64,000 bases of DNA, taken from the NCBI RefSeq assembly GCF_037975245.1, contig NC_092564.1, positions 28,132,984 through 28,196,983 of the forward strand, in the 5' to 3' direction. This DNA is from Apostichopus japonicus. Taxonomy: Eukaryota; Echinodermata; Holothuroidea; Aspidochirotida; Stichopodidae. The position numbers and the translations under genes were made by a program. Positions within the stretch are counted from its first letter, which is position 1. Each line of letters starts with the position of its first letter. Shown here piece by piece: positions 56,101 to 62,924 of the stretch. Under the pieces are notes generated by a model that saw nothing but the letters and a program-made list of their open reading frames with translations, did no database searches and was not told where the DNA came from.

Positions 56101-56641
56101 AAAAACTTTTGAACGGCCTATTTCAAGACTTCATAAATAATTTATCGACTGGAAAGCCTGCTGAAAGAGATCAATTAAGTTACCCTTTTTATTAACATCA
56201 AGTCAATAGTCCGAGCTAGCTTTCATGTATTCTCAACATGAAATCTTAGTGGTTAGGGATGGGGGTATGGGGGGGGTGGAATCTGGTGGGTTATGGCTCT
56301 GTCTTCAATGATGATTCTGGGTTGTCAGTGTGACAATTTGCAGACCATTGCCTTATGGCAAAACTCCTATGCTATAAGCCCTATGACACAGACTGAGATA
56401 GTCAAACCATTAATGCTTGCAAAGGTCTAGTAATTCCATTTCATTGCCTTGTACTACACTAATAGCAAACATGAATCATAGAAGAGTATTGAGAAGGTCA
56501 AATGATACCCAGTATTGGTTGAACCCTGCAGCTACCATTTATTATAATCTTCCATTCTTCTTACCTGTTCTGCATTGTACTGTGAGAGGGCCCCATTACC
56601 ATGAAATTCTTCCAGGACATCCTTCAGTGTCTTCCTGGAAT
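1833..56641 (-). CDS. DGKB: Type I diacylglycerol kinase (DGKB/DGKG-like), 18 exons, incomplete at both ends
   Basis: This kinase phosphorylates diacylglycerol to phosphatidic acid with ATP, ending DAG signalling at membranes; type I enzymes are activated by Ca2+. Eighteen exons with GT-AG borders on the minus strand join in phase: 56565-56641, 50647-50881, 45350-45502, 39122-39337, 38209-38258, 36109-36183, 33939-34058, 33062-33179, 30159-30247, 19265-19381, 18321-18419, 12190-12243, 10635-10676, 6996-7100, 6205-6353, 4886-4971, 3629-3718 and 1833-1993. They give 2,036 bases. Domain order is recoverin-homology, linker, two EF hands, C1A, C1B, linker, catalytic. Key motifs are [16 protein letters not shown] and [12 protein letters not shown]. 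The sequence is most like vertebrate DGKB from memory, with some DGKG-like positions, so it may be the single invertebrate ancestor of both. The first coding exon and the C-terminal part lie outside or were not found. The symbol is by similarity only. Confidence 0.93.
1994..3628. other. Intron between the last two catalytic exons
   Basis: This 1.6-kb AT-rich stretch has no repeat array, no ORF with coding character and no RNA gene that I can see. It is read as intron because the flanking exons share a split Gly codon (G|GT). Confidence 0.85.
3629..3718 (-). CDS. DGK exon: GTGND motif of the catalytic domain
   Basis: The exon has 90 bases (2 + 29 codons + 1). The acceptor is gtttttgcag and the donor is G|gtaagt. 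It reads (D)[20 protein letters not shown] then [16 protein letters not shown] is the second conserved catalytic signature. The segment KLQIEPR replaces the KANxxKH of vertebrate enzymes, a normal variable site. Confidence 0.97.
3719..4885. other. Intron of the catalytic domain
   Basis: This 1.2-kb intron has A- and T-runs at about 4010-4030 and 4470. The overlapping minus-strand ORFs at 4174-4534 have no similarity I recognise and no splice context. Nothing else is seen. Confidence 0.85.
4886..4971 (-). CDS. DGK exon: ATP-binding GGDG motif
   Basis: The exon has 86 bases (1 + 28 codons + 1). The acceptor is cttaacag and the donor is G|gtaaag. It encodes [20 protein letters not shown] followed by [13 protein letters not shown] is the nucleotide phosphate-binding motif required for kinase activity in the family, and it is intact here. 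Confidence 0.97.
4972..6204. other. Intron with a short direct duplication
   Basis: This 1.2-kb intron contains a duplication of about 52 bases at 5590-5641 and 5658-5709 (ctcaccag..ataaatagattaccca). Each copy ends in a small palindrome built around cccacgagggtctcgcgtggg-like bases. The rest is AT-rich, with a T-run at 5250-5277. Confidence 0.8.
6205..6353 (-). CDS. DGK exon: start of the catalytic domain
   Basis: The exon has 149 bases (49 codons + 2). The acceptor is atacttaag and the donor is GGG|gtaagt. It starts [20 protein letters not shown] and continues [20 protein letters not shown], then [17 protein letters not shown] is the first strand and loop of the DAG kinase catalytic fold (PF00781 family). 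The similarity to vertebrate type I enzymes is very high. Confidence 0.97.
6354..6995. other. Intron with a plus-strand G-run cluster
   Basis: This 0.64-kb intron contains, at about 6670-6752, a dense series of GGG to GGGGGG runs separated by 1-6 bases on the plus strand. That is compatible with G-quadruplex DNA on the template strand of the gene. No other feature is seen. Confidence 0.8.
6996..7100 (-). CDS. DGK exon: linker before the catalytic domain
   Basis: The exon has 105 bases (35 codons, phase 0 both ends). The acceptor is tctcctacag and the donor is CAG|gtaggg. It begins [16 protein letters not shown] and ends [13 protein letters not shown]. The last part matches the DGKB linker end (NSVTVDGQGLQ in memory), which supports the exon. 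RKDSIS is a plausible basic-directed phosphorylation site. Confidence 0.93.
7101..10634. other. 3.5-kb intron
   Basis: This intron holds homopolymers (G-run at 8414-8430, C-run at 8885-8906, G-run at 9031-9040) and a stretch of ATA/GATATA repeats at 9690-9790. An AT-rich region with repeated atattttt(c/t)at words follows at 9800-9970. The plus-strand ORF at 9684-10064 is a product of this low complexity. No coding signal is seen. Confidence 0.75.
10635..10676 (-). CDS. DGK linker microexon (42 nt)
   Basis: This candidate exon has 14 codons, phase 0 at both ends, and encodes [14 protein letters not shown]. The acceptor is actttataacag and the donor is GAG|gtatag. Like the 54-nt exon upstream it is a multiple of three, is Ser/Thr-rich and can be included or skipped without changing the frame. 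The evidence is splice signals, phase and position only. Confidence 0.55.
10677..12189. other. 1.5-kb intron between the two microexons
   Basis: AT-rich, with a short direct repeat of attgg(g/c)taattaagca words at 11030-11080 and a C-run near 11980. The ORF at 11725-11928 (minus) has no recognisable similarity. Nothing else is supported. Confidence 0.65.
12190..12243 (-). CDS. DGK linker microexon (54 nt)
   Basis: This candidate exon has 18 codons, phase 0 at both ends, and encodes [18 protein letters not shown]. The acceptor is tttgttcag and the donor is GAG|gtagga. It lies between the C1B exon and the linker exon at 6996, both of which have phase 0 borders, so it fits either included or skipped. 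It contains an RDS basic-directed serine motif. There is no homology support because this linker is not conserved; transcripts are needed to confirm it. Confidence 0.62.
13030..15600. repeat. 113-bp minisatellite, 21 clear copies plus degenerate ends
   Basis: Anchors (gtgtg(c/t)(a/g)ttaagg) lie at 13111, 13224, 13337, 13450, 13563, 13676, 13789, 13903, 14017, 14130, 14243, 14356, 14469, 14582, 14695, 14808, 14921, 15035, 15148, 15262 and 15375. Steps are 113 or, where the G-run is one base longer, 114. A block is duplicated with an offset of 906 bases: variants at 13337-13676 recur at 14243-14582. Right-hand units (15400-15620) are degenerate. ORFs up to 154 codons on either strand are artefacts that appear where 114-bp units keep the frame. 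Confidence 0.95.
17220..17570. repeat. 120-bp tandem repeat, 3 copies
   Basis: Three units of about 120 bases each hold a C/T-rich half (accccc(c)tccctccctcc type) and a conserved half (caggtgatgccaatgt, tataagtaagcctc, ggttagagaagtgtctaggg). The first copy differs most; the second and third are nearly identical, suggesting a recent duplication. Confidence 0.9.
18321..18419 (-). CDS. DGK exon: end of C1 domain B
   Basis: The exon has 99 bases (33 codons, phase 0 both ends), with acceptor tatttacag and donor gtgagt. It encodes [13 protein letters not shown], which gives the last His and two Cys of the finger (H-x2-C-x7-C). The DGK hallmark [16 protein letters not shown] follows. After this point the family diverges into a variable linker. 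Confidence 0.96.
18420..19264. other. Intron inside C1 domain B
   Basis: The intron separates the two exons of the second C1 finger. Most of it is the 71-73-bp array listed separately. Bases 18420-18600 hold nothing recognisable. Confidence 0.85.
18600..19190. repeat. 71-73-bp minisatellite, about 8 copies
   Basis: The unit is catcatggttaggcttc, atcagatattaagggacatt, gaaaggatatagatttaata, tccttaactgaat. Anchors lie near 18633, 18704, 18780, 18853, 18926, 18998, 19068 and 19143. The four central copies are most alike and the right-hand ones are diverged. The array ends about 75 bases from the C1B exon. Confidence 0.92.
19265..19381 (-). CDS. DGK exon: first part of C1 domain B
   Basis: The exon has 117 bases (39 codons, phase 0 both ends). 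The acceptor is atatcaccag and the donor is gtaaga. It encodes [20 protein letters not shown] and then a second Cys pair, CRWC, ending KMT. This is the second, atypical C1 finger of DGKs, here most like DGKB (VMHHYWVEGN in memory). Confidence 0.96.
20190..20280. repeat. Possible degenerate interspersed element
   Basis: A GC-rich patch in AT-rich intron carries cccgaaaaggggttcca, tctcttgttttcgccgggg and gcgggcccctggaccctac. Such a sharp composition change, with rearranged G/C words, looks like the end of a degraded transposable element. No coding region or terminal repeat is visible. Confidence 0.3.
22216..22250. repeat. (TA)n microsatellite
   Basis: About 17 uninterrupted TA units, followed by aatataatat. 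ORFs reading IYIYIY here are by-products. Confidence 0.95.
28353..28433 (-). other. Candidate alternative exon between C1A and C1B (in frame, unproven)
   Basis: An open stretch of 81 bases (27 codons, phase 0 both ends) ends at an excellent donor (TCC|gtaagt) and starts after the weak acceptor acatttcag. It would add [20 protein letters not shown] plus ASASDRS between the two C1 domains. A stronger upstream acceptor (cccctcgcag type, exon 28353-28455, 103 bases) would instead cause a frameshift with an early stop, that is, a poison exon. There is no homology support. Confidence 0.28.
28923..28955. repeat. (TA)n microsatellite
   Basis: About 16 uninterrupted TA units within the intron between C1A and C1B. 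Confidence 0.95.
30159..30247 (-). CDS. DGK exon: second half of C1 domain A
   Basis: The exon has 89 bases (2 + 29 codons). The acceptor is attccaacag and the donor is gtaagt. With the T carried from the previous exon it reads [18 protein letters not shown], which completes the finger with spacing C-x2-C-x4-H-x2-C-x7-C. It then continues [12 protein letters not shown]. It is too short to show as a long ORF and was found from the phase and the expected motif. Confidence 0.95.
30421..30479. repeat. (TA)n microsatellite
   Basis: TA units with one TG interruption near 30428, about 58 bases in all. Confidence 0.95.
30591..30661 (+). repeat. tRNA-like sequence, probably the head of a tRNA-derived SINE
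   Basis: A 71-base cloverleaf-like sequence has arms gcgtcca/tggaggc (one G-G mismatch), A-box tagcctagtggttagg, B-box ggttcgaaccc and a perfect T stem ccggg/cccgg. The anticodon stem ttcgc/gcggg has two G-T pairs and the loop atataaa, giving anticodon ATA, which is very rare for Tyr. No CCA is encoded. A unique tail of about 45 bases and then (TA)n follow, which is SINE architecture. It is therefore more likely a SINE than a working tRNA gene. Confidence 0.6.
30712..30800. repeat. Interrupted (TA)n tract at the 3' end of the SINE
   Basis: TA-rich microsatellite with ATT, CTA and CGA interruptions. It directly follows the SINE tail and may be its 3' simple-repeat end. Confidence 0.85.
33062..33179 (-). 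CDS. DGK exon: first half of C1 domain A
   Basis: The exon has 118 bases (39 codons + 1). The acceptor is tttgtgcag and the donor is T|gtaagt. It starts [15 protein letters not shown] and gives the first part of a C1 zinc finger: His, 12 residues, CNLC, 13 residues, Cys. The last cysteines and the second His are in the next exon. C1 domains of this class bind lipid or mediate protein contacts. Confidence 0.96.
33180..33938. other. Intron between EF hand 2 and C1A
   Basis: A 0.76-kb intron with a G-run near 33207 and a C-run at 33652-33667. A short word, gatcagt(g)aatgtta, occurs twice near 33460-33505. Nothing else is seen. Confidence 0.85.
33939..34058 (-). CDS. DGK exon: EF hand 2
   Basis: The exon has 120 bases (40 codons, phase 0 at both ends). 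The acceptor is gttgcag and the donor is gtaagc. It contains the canonical calcium loop [12 protein letters not shown] followed by [19 protein letters not shown], the strongly conserved helix after EF hand 2 in type I DGKs. Confidence 0.96.
34059..36108. other. 2-kb intron between EF-hand exons
   Basis: AT-rich, with CAA-rich sequence just upstream of EF exon 2 (34080-34130) and T/A-runs at 34456-34480. No coding or repeat feature is supported. Confidence 0.85.
36109..36183 (-). CDS. DGK exon: end of EF hand 1 and inter-EF helix
   Basis: The exon has 75 bases (25 codons, phase 0 at both ends). The acceptor is ttttttcag and the donor is gtaagc. It encodes [20 protein letters not shown] then TELRP, the helix that leaves EF hand 1 and enters EF hand 2. 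The first residue supplies the bidentate Glu of loop 1. ELDCIVNQM is closer to DGKG and MMHVAEYL closer to DGKB, which fits a shared ancestor. Confidence 0.95.
36184..38208. other. 2-kb intron within EF hand 1
   Basis: Contains about four imperfect copies of a 17-19-base word, tacataggaactgatacatag, at 36985-37060. The ORFs on both strands at 36338-36745 and 37299-37595 have no recognisable similarity. Nothing else is seen. Confidence 0.8.
38209..38258 (-). CDS. DGK exon: EF hand 1 (most of the loop)
   Basis: The exon has 50 bases (2 + 16 codons), with acceptor ctctgcag and donor gtaagt. It encodes [16 protein letters not shown]. With the first Glu of the next exon it completes the calcium loop [12 protein letters not shown], with Asp, Asp, Asn, Ile, Asp and Glu at loop positions 1, 3, 5, 8 region, 9 and 12. 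All side chains expected for Ca2+ binding are present. Confidence 0.95.
38259..39121. other. Intron before EF hand 1
   Basis: A 0.86-kb intron with two C-runs (about 38608-38624 and 38770-38780). No other feature is seen. Confidence 0.85.
39122..39337 (-). CDS. DGK exon: polybasic segment and lead-in to EF hand 1
   Basis: The exon has 216 bases (2 + 71 codons + 1). The acceptor is acatttcag and the donor is AAT|gtgagt. It encodes a polybasic patch, [20 protein letters not shown], then the conserved type I block [21 protein letters not shown] that leads into the first EF hand. The polybasic patch is not in vertebrate DGKB or DGKG as I remember them. It could bind acidic membrane lipid or act as a nuclear localisation signal; this is inference. 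Confidence 0.95.
39338..45349. other. 6-kb linker intron
   Basis: Contains C-runs (39763-39773, 43703-43714), the (TA)n pair at 41541-41722 with a duplicated flank, and AT-rich sequence. No coding signal was found on either strand. Confidence 0.8.
41507..41722. repeat. Duplicated (TA)n block
   Basis: A (TA)n run at 41541-41620 and a second at 41678-41722 are each preceded by the same word, aaactaatgttttagaatgt (near 41519 and 41655). The block is a tandem duplication of about 136 bases. The spacer ggggtctgagtatactcccg may be a piece of a mobile element. Confidence 0.85.
45350..45502 (-). CDS. DGK exon: Ser/Lys-rich linker, symmetric cassette
   Basis: The exon has 153 bases (2 + 50 codons + 1). 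The acceptor is gcatcgtcag and the donor is the non-consensus GCAG|gtatta. It encodes a disordered linker with [20 protein letters not shown] and a C-terminal [12 protein letters not shown]. The borders are phase 1 on both sides, so it could be skipped without a frameshift. The choice of acceptor is forced: the next AG, 5 bases downstream, would give an immediate stop. Confidence 0.88.
47088..47117. repeat. (GA)n microsatellite
   Basis: About 15 uninterrupted GA units on the plus strand, in an intron of the DGK gene. Confidence 0.95.
47733..47996 (+). CDS. Hypothetical nested intronless ORF, 87 codons
   Basis: I do not recognise this protein. The ATG has a good context (A at -3, G at +4). 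The protein is basic and has balanced composition, unlike the random ORFs nearby: it starts [20 protein letters not shown], has the centre [20 protein letters not shown], and ends [14 protein letters not shown]. An in-frame stop sits just upstream (about 47700), and TGA is followed by AATAAA 150 bases later. It lies opposite to and inside a DGK intron. It could be a small nested gene, a retrocopy, or a chance ORF; no homology test was possible. Confidence 0.35.
   Translation: MALNIIPSGFHLKKPRHIPAYPFTVNDMQGHIPVGKKKKENRSPRMDDAKGFCPHGIGEGFESDALAQIEHVLKSIKKGKLLYGRRP
48146..48151 (+). promoter_or_regulatory. Possible poly(A) signal for the nested ORF
   Basis: AATAAA lies 150 bases after the TGA of the plus-strand ORF. 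This hexamer is common by chance in AT-rich DNA, so it is only weak support. Confidence 0.25.
48154..48228. repeat. 30-bp direct repeat, 2 copies
   Basis: taattcatactcagataata plus agctaacaat occurs at 48154-48183 and 48199-48228, 45 bases apart. It lies just after the possible poly(A) signal. Confidence 0.85.
49606..49741. mobile_element. Foldback (inverted-repeat) element, MITE-like
   Basis: The left arm at 49606-49653 (cactatttcactgcgtttca..) is the imperfect reverse complement of the right arm at 49688-49741 (..gcaatgaaatagcgtg), with a spacer of about 34 bases. Arms share words such as caactc(a)agagtttca and ca(t/c)acattgag. Both sides are flanked by TATA-rich sequence. There is no coding capacity, as expected of a non-autonomous element. 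The element class cannot be told from this one copy. Confidence 0.6.
50647..50881 (-). CDS. DGK exon: recoverin-homology end and Ala/Thr-rich linker
   Basis: The exon has 235 bases: 78 codons plus one base. It follows acceptor cccacag and has a weak donor, GAAG|gtttgt. It starts [20 protein letters not shown], the core of the DGK N-terminal domain, then [14 protein letters not shown]. An Ala/Thr/Gly-rich stretch follows ([14 protein letters not shown] onward) with no domain I recognise. It is GC-richer than its surroundings, as expected for coding DNA. Confidence 0.95.
51150..52720. mobile_element. Possible fragments of an interspersed element
   Basis: Three places share a style typical of element ends in animal genomes: gcccatagccaggattctga (51151), ggctatagcctacg with a G-run (51980-52015), and ggctgccccccacaggctat (52690). 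No target site duplication or ORF was found, so this is weak. Confidence 0.25.
53750..53776. repeat. (TTC)n microsatellite
   Basis: About nine TTC units followed by a T-run, in an intron of the DGK gene. Confidence 0.9.
56565..56641 (-). CDS. DGK exon 1 of those found: N-terminal recoverin-homology segment
   Basis: The exon has 77 bases: 2 leftover bases, then 25 codons ending at a codon border. The acceptor is tctgcag and the donor is gtaag. It encodes [16 protein letters not shown] followed by ALSQYNAEQ, which matches the type I DGK N-terminal domain ([16 protein letters not shown] in my memory of DGKB). It must be preceded by an exon ending in one base, probably T (giving Tyr). I did not find that exon up to 64000. 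Confidence 0.93.
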
Positions 56642-59264
56642 CTGCAGATGGGAGAGAGAGAGATAGCGAAAGGATCAAATGACATTCGGCATAACATGGT
56701 AGAAACATTTAGTGACGATTTGCTGACAGCCAGAGGGATCTTTGGCCATCAGCCTCATTCCCTACATTGGTATGTGTTAATTGGATTCTTGGTATACTGT
56801 ACTTTGCCAAGTCAACAGCTTCTGTTGCCAAATACCAGCTGAAGATCTAAGCTGTGGAACCAAGGCAGTACGCATCGGTCACACTGTAACGGTACAAGCA
56901 GCGGTCACACTGTATCATACAAAGACGATACTATGTTACATGTACAGTATGTAGTAATAGTAGGAACTAGTGAATCAGTGCACTGGATTGTACATGTGCT
57001 GTGTGAAGTGGCCTATGCTGTAGATCCAAGATGTTACAGTACCTCTTTAATATAGCTCATACATGGGAATTACTGTACTCTATCAATATATACACAGTCA
57101 TACACAATCACTGTATCATAATATACAGTGTGCAATGTGACCGTTTGCACAATATACGGTTGTAGATCTTTTTTTCATTAACAGAGAACTACACAGAATG
57201 GACTTCTTTCTACAGTACCTCCCTTTTCATAACATTTTTATTTTGATTAAGGAAAATGTTTGTTTTAACATTTCAAGAGGATAAAAAAGGAATTAGCAAG
57301 TTACATCAGATCATTTTAAAGCTGACAAAACACCATGACTGAACCATGACTACAAAAAGCAAGGTTTTCTTGGTTTGTTTTTTAATTTCTTAACAAAAAT
57401 AACATAAAAATAAACCAAAGTATTAAATTATCATGTCTATTAAATTTGTATAGTTGTATTTTCCAGGTAGTGTATTTCTTAAGAGGCTGACGGTACAATC
57501 TTTCCCTAGTAAAGAAAACTATAAGGTTTCTAAAATCATAAACCAGTTCACGGACTAACACCAGGAACAGTGGAACAATGAAGCAACAATACAATTGCAT
57601 ATGAAAATCAACCCATCCATCACAATTGTGAGTTTTCACATACACATCCCATTCCATCCTCCCCCTCCCCCCTTGGAATAAATAACCTATTAAATAGTGG
57701 GAGTGTTCAGCCACATGATTGTTACATCACGTACATAAATCTCTTAGGTAGATTGAGGATTATCAAGTGTAATATAAATAACCACATGCATGCTTCTGTA
57801 TGTATATATGACGTCAAACTGTGGCTAATTTCAAACATTAAACCAGAATATATAAATTGCTATCATCTCTTTTCTTTAGTTAAGTACAGCAGCATGCAGG
57901 CTATGCGGTGACTATCGGACATAAAACATCTCCATTACCAGCCGATCTGTTTGCTGTAAGCTGGAGCCATACATTAACAGTGATTGATTATGCCAAACGG
58001 CTCCGTATGACATCATCGAGGCCTTCTCGATTGCTGCCATGTAAGGCACCGAAGGCGATGAATTTAACGACCACTGATTGAATGGAATGGCACTATAAAA
58101 TTAAAACAGCCCCGGGTATATAGTCAGGCTCGTAGATTGACACCCCTCCCTCGGCCGTGGAACGGTCGAGCCAGGATGGATGACAGTGAGATCAACATGT
58201 TTCTGTCTTCTTCAAGTGTAACATCGGAGTATAAACTGGCATGTGTCAATAGTTTATATTAATGTTCAGATGATGATGATGAATGGGAGTCTTTTGAGAT
58301 GTCACAGCTCACTAGGTGGCTAGCTATTTCGGCAACCTTGTACAAACATGCCAACAACGATTATGGTAACCGTGTGACATGTGGAACCTGAACATACTAT
58401 ACGACAGAGATTGTAAACCCACCACCAGTAGATGAGACGGCAGGAAGGCATTCCTCTATGTCATACCGACACGTAAAAGTTCACTCCATTCTGAACTGAG
58501 CAGGGATCTTTGTATGACAGCCTGCATAATTATCACCATCAACTCTGTCTGAATTTGGTAATCAAAATTACGAAACTATTAAATAACGCAATGAACCATC
58601 TTTTACTTATCATGTAGCTTTGAACTTCCACATTTACTGTCCTGTATATAAAGCTGGACATCAATAATTTGGTTCATGTCACCCTCCTTGAAACGTTCTG
58701 GGAATTTAATCTTTTGAAAATTAATAGCAATTTTAACACTATTATTAGAGAGTTATACTAATGATGATGACGTTTACATGGCAACCTCTCGGCAATTTAA
58801 AGACTATTTGTAGACTGCAATTTGGATGTACATCCACTGGAGATGAACCAACACATTAAGTTCACAGTCAGGGGGATTGGCTGCACACAGAGAAACAAAT
58901 TTAGATTGGCTGGTTATGAATCCATGTTATATCAGACACTCTATTAATTATCACAGTTGGACATAACCTAAGAGGAGGTCTCAAGGAAAGTACACTTCCA
59001 TGAACAAAGGAGTGAACTTCCTTTACATACAGTCTATTTGCTACAGGAACACGTCCTACACAGATATTTGCAGGCAAACGTAAGGACAATCGCTCTTTGC
59101 TGCATTAGGACACAATGAACATGCATTTTGCGATGATAAAATTACTAGTAATAATGATGTTTAAAGAGATGGATCTTCAGTTATACTGTATGCAATTATT
59201 CTATATCACTAGTATCATATGACCTGGACAGATTGTTCCTTGTTTGTAATGTTTGTAATGTTCC

Positions 59265-59460
59265 TTGTTCCATGTTTGTAATGTGACTGGCACATACTGT
59301 GCCATAACACAAGGGATGGCCATATGTCATCGGTTTTTGCTTCTTTTCAATGAGACATTTATTAGTTATTAATGTATGTAACATGTGGCTGACACTAGAG
59401 CTGCAATAACACAAGGGATGGCCATATGTCACATGGGTTCTGCTTCTTTCCAATTTTATT
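59265..59460. repeat. Direct repeat, 2 copies of about 80-100 bases
   Basis: Shared words occur in order in two copies: gtaatgtgactggcaca / gtaacatgtggctgacac, ataacacaagggatggccat, atgtca and ttctgcttctttccaat / tttgcttcttttcaat. The copies start near 59275 and 59385 and are diverged. Confidence 0.8.
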
Positions 59461-62400
59461 TACACTCAGTTGTGTACGTACATGTTGCATCCTCTTATAA
59501 TATTGTATTACAAACATAGATGTAACTGGGGCATTGCTTCATGAATAAACATTAAGAAGTGAATCATGGTTTTCTTGTCACTAAATGACTCCATTAGGCT
59601 GATAGGGGCCAAATATAAACTTCAAAGGCGGCTTTCACAAACAAGCATTAATGCTCCTTAATTGAAATAGGGCACCCGAATATGTTTAAGTTGAAACGTA
59701 ATATTGAAGACATTTTTAAATACAGAGATACATCTACTTTCAAGGTAGCAAATACTTTCCCGTAAATTTTGTGGAAAAGAACCCTAAAAAAAAAGTGAAA
59801 AAAAAAAATTCAAAAATCCACTAAAAGTGAACATTGCAGAGTTGATTGGGAAAGCAATACGCTTCCACCAAGGAACTTTAATTGTATGTAGGTGAATAAA
59901 ATAACTTACATTGAAAGGCTATGCACTCCCAGGGGCACAGCTACAACTTCATATGCAAGGGAGTATCCGTTTCACATATTACCATGTTAATTCTTTATAT
60001 CGTTGCTTTCATTGGTAATACCTGTTAACGTTATACTAAGAATAAAACAGCTTTTTGAGCTGATTTTGATCAATTTTCAAATGCTATTCAATTAATGCTA
60101 ATATTTCATAACATCGTCAGTTCTTAGCATATTAGGTTTCTATTCCAAGTAATAATTTCAAATAATTGAAATATAAATCTACAATTTTCCAGCTTTTGCC
60201 TTTTGCACGTAATTATTAGTATTTATGAACCTGAAATTCTACATCTGGGAGAAGCAAATTCATGTACATTAATTGCACATTAATCTTCATTTAGTGAAAC
60301 TTAACACCAAAGAGAACATCTCATTTTGAGTGACATTCTCTCCGTTTGATAAATTGTCGACGAAATATATTACGAGCTGTTTCTAGCATCAGCAACTGTG
60401 CAGAAATACAGCACTGGTCTAGGCAGGCTGTCCCCCTTACGTATTCCGTACAAAAAACTTGAAAATGTTTCCGTTTCGTTCATTTCGGTTGTGACGATGA
60501 TAAGCATGCAGAATTTTATTCACAGCTGCATAACCAAGTGATATGAAATGAGCTGCTAGACACAATTACCGACGAAGGATAGAGATCTAGACGCAAGAGC
60601 ATCGTCAAAGCTAGGAGAGCCAATGACATCATCATCATGGCAATCATCGTCATCAAGCAAGGCCTGCAGCTAAGACGCAAAACTCCCACTTGCCAGAACT
60701 GACCTTTTCTAAATCACACAAGGAGAGAAACTGTAAAGCTTATACTTCTTTTAGTTTATAAAGTTAAAGATATCGAATTTCTTCCGCAATCAATTTAATA
60801 ATTTGATTCATTTTATTTTACCACAACTGGAGACGATCTCTTACAAAACAACCACCTTCGTTCTGCATCACCCTAATCACAACTCCCATGTGATGACAGA
60901 CGAAGAAGTGATTTTATCGGAACAGAAAAAGGCTCAACCGGAGCATGAGAGGTTGTGCACGACGGCAGCACACCGCTTCGCTTCTGCATGGGAAAGACGC
61001 ACAGCAAACACAGCATTACCTGTACATTTTTGTTTCTTGATGAAAGTAGGTTTACTGACAGGCGATGTTTCTTACAGAACTTGTAAAAGCCACATTTGGG
61101 AGTTTTACAGACAGTTTTTGAAAATTAATAACTGCTTTCATGGAGCAAGTTAACATGAAATGTAGTGTAAGAATGCAAATATGTTTCATATTTCCAACTC
61201 CTTACCGAGAAAAATAGGCTAACTTGAACATGTGACCCAGAAAAGCTAGATCCATATATTCCACAGTGTGCACCACTAAATGGCAGGATGACTCAGCAGT
61301 TTCTTCTACAACTTAATCATGAGGTATTCACACAGGAATAGCCAAGTGTGACAACACAATCTTTGATGACCCCCTCAAATACTACCAGCAACTCCCCTGT
61401 AAAGCTAGACTTATGCATTAAATCATAACTTGGTTATACACAGACTGTACATACTCCCTCGTTTGAGGAAATTACGACCTAAAAATAAAAAATATTACTC
61501 CATCCAGATCATTCCAGGGACGATGGTAAACCTTCATGGATGTGCAAATGAAATACTAAAACAATATCATTCACCAAACTTTTGAGACAACAACGTTTCT
61601 GCATTGGACTAAATGTTCAATAAATCCTGTAAACTTTAGGGACAGTCAAATATTTCAAACCACCCCAGGAACTGTAGGTTAATATGAAAGGTTATCGTAA
61701 AATATAATACGGGGTTGGACAAAGTTAAAGAACCCAATGCAAACTTACAGTCCCAAATTTAGTATAGATTTCTCATTTTTCATCAAGGTCGGCGAAACCA
61801 ACTATATGCTCTCCTAGATTTGAGCTCTCGAAAATGATTCGTTACAAATGCGTGCCACTCTGTCGTAACTATATGACTCTTGAGTGTTCGAACCGTACGA
61901 GAGGGTAGTCACTTTTGCCGTTCTTTTTTTATGCTCCGATGCTGTAATTTAGTATTTGATATATCCTGCTACAGTACTACTTATCCTCCAATCCAAAATA
62001 GCCCATCAAAATCTGTCCCTTTAGGGCACTTTCTTTGAAACGGATATCGCCATCTACTGTAGCTGTGCGCAAGAACTCAGGCTCTCCTTGACTTCTACAA
62101 GCTACATCAGAAAAGACGTTTTTCTTTTTTTTCCCTTTTTTTTCATTCTTCATTGGTTTTTTTGGTTTTTGGCCAAAGGATATGAAACGTGACTACAAAG
62201 ATTAATGTTGCATGATAATTGGTTTTGTTGGTTCCAATCTTTGCCATGTAATGACATCACTTGTTGCCCAGGCTGCAGAAACCATGACAGCCATTTCTGA
62301 AATTACCACTGGAGCGTCATTTCATGCATCACTGAAGTTTTTGCTTCTCCTCAAACAAACCAAAAGACAAAAACGAGAGAGAGAGAGAAGAAGTGTTCCC

Positions 62401-62924
62401 CCATTTTGGAGCAATCTTAAAAAGTTCCATTTACGTCTGAATTAACCTAGTTGATCAAGGACCGACACTGATTGTACACGATGAATACAGCCCATGCGCA
62501 GCGATGATTTACAGTTAAACGAAACCCAGCAAAGATATACAACTCAGATGATGCTTAATGCCAGATCATCCCTACTGATAAAGGGATGCTGGAGTACTGT
62601 ATGTATAGAAGTAAATTGCACAAGCTCAGAATCAAGTAGACACATTTCACAGTCTTCTAACAAATCTCTAAATTGAACAGTTCATAGTTGATGGTAGTGT
62701 ACAGTATATTACTGAATTGCAAAATCCTGATCCAGAAATATCTATATAAAACTATATATAGTTACAAATGTTAAATATGTGATGTGCAGGTCTTTAGTAT
62801 CAACTCACAAGGTATACAACCAAACAAATCCTTAAAAGTCAAATGTTGGTCACTAACATTTCAATATCGACAACCACTCATGGCCAACCCTTAAATACAT
62901 TTACCAAGTTGTCAAATATCAACC

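Larger units (their letters stand above)
50882..56564. other. 5.7-kb intron in the recoverin-homology domain
   Basis: Contains a (TTC)n run at 53750-53776, possible element fragments at 51150-52720, G-run 52003-52013 and C-runs near 54938. The ORFs, including 53572-53823 and 54814-55167 (plus), have no similarity I recognise. Confidence 0.8.

Noticed and set aside
56417-56842. Plus-strand ORF of 141 codons
   Set aside because: It overlaps the antisense of the DGK exon at 56565-56641 and has no similarity that I recognise.
59882-59925. Possible short exon with donor gtaagt leaving one T in the right phase
   Set aside because: The acceptor has no pyrimidine tract and the peptide (CPWECIAFQ) does not resemble the DGK N-terminus.
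60803-61153. Plus-strand ORF of 116 codons
   Set aside because: No recognised domain, no splice context and no upstream or downstream signals; length is within chance for this window.
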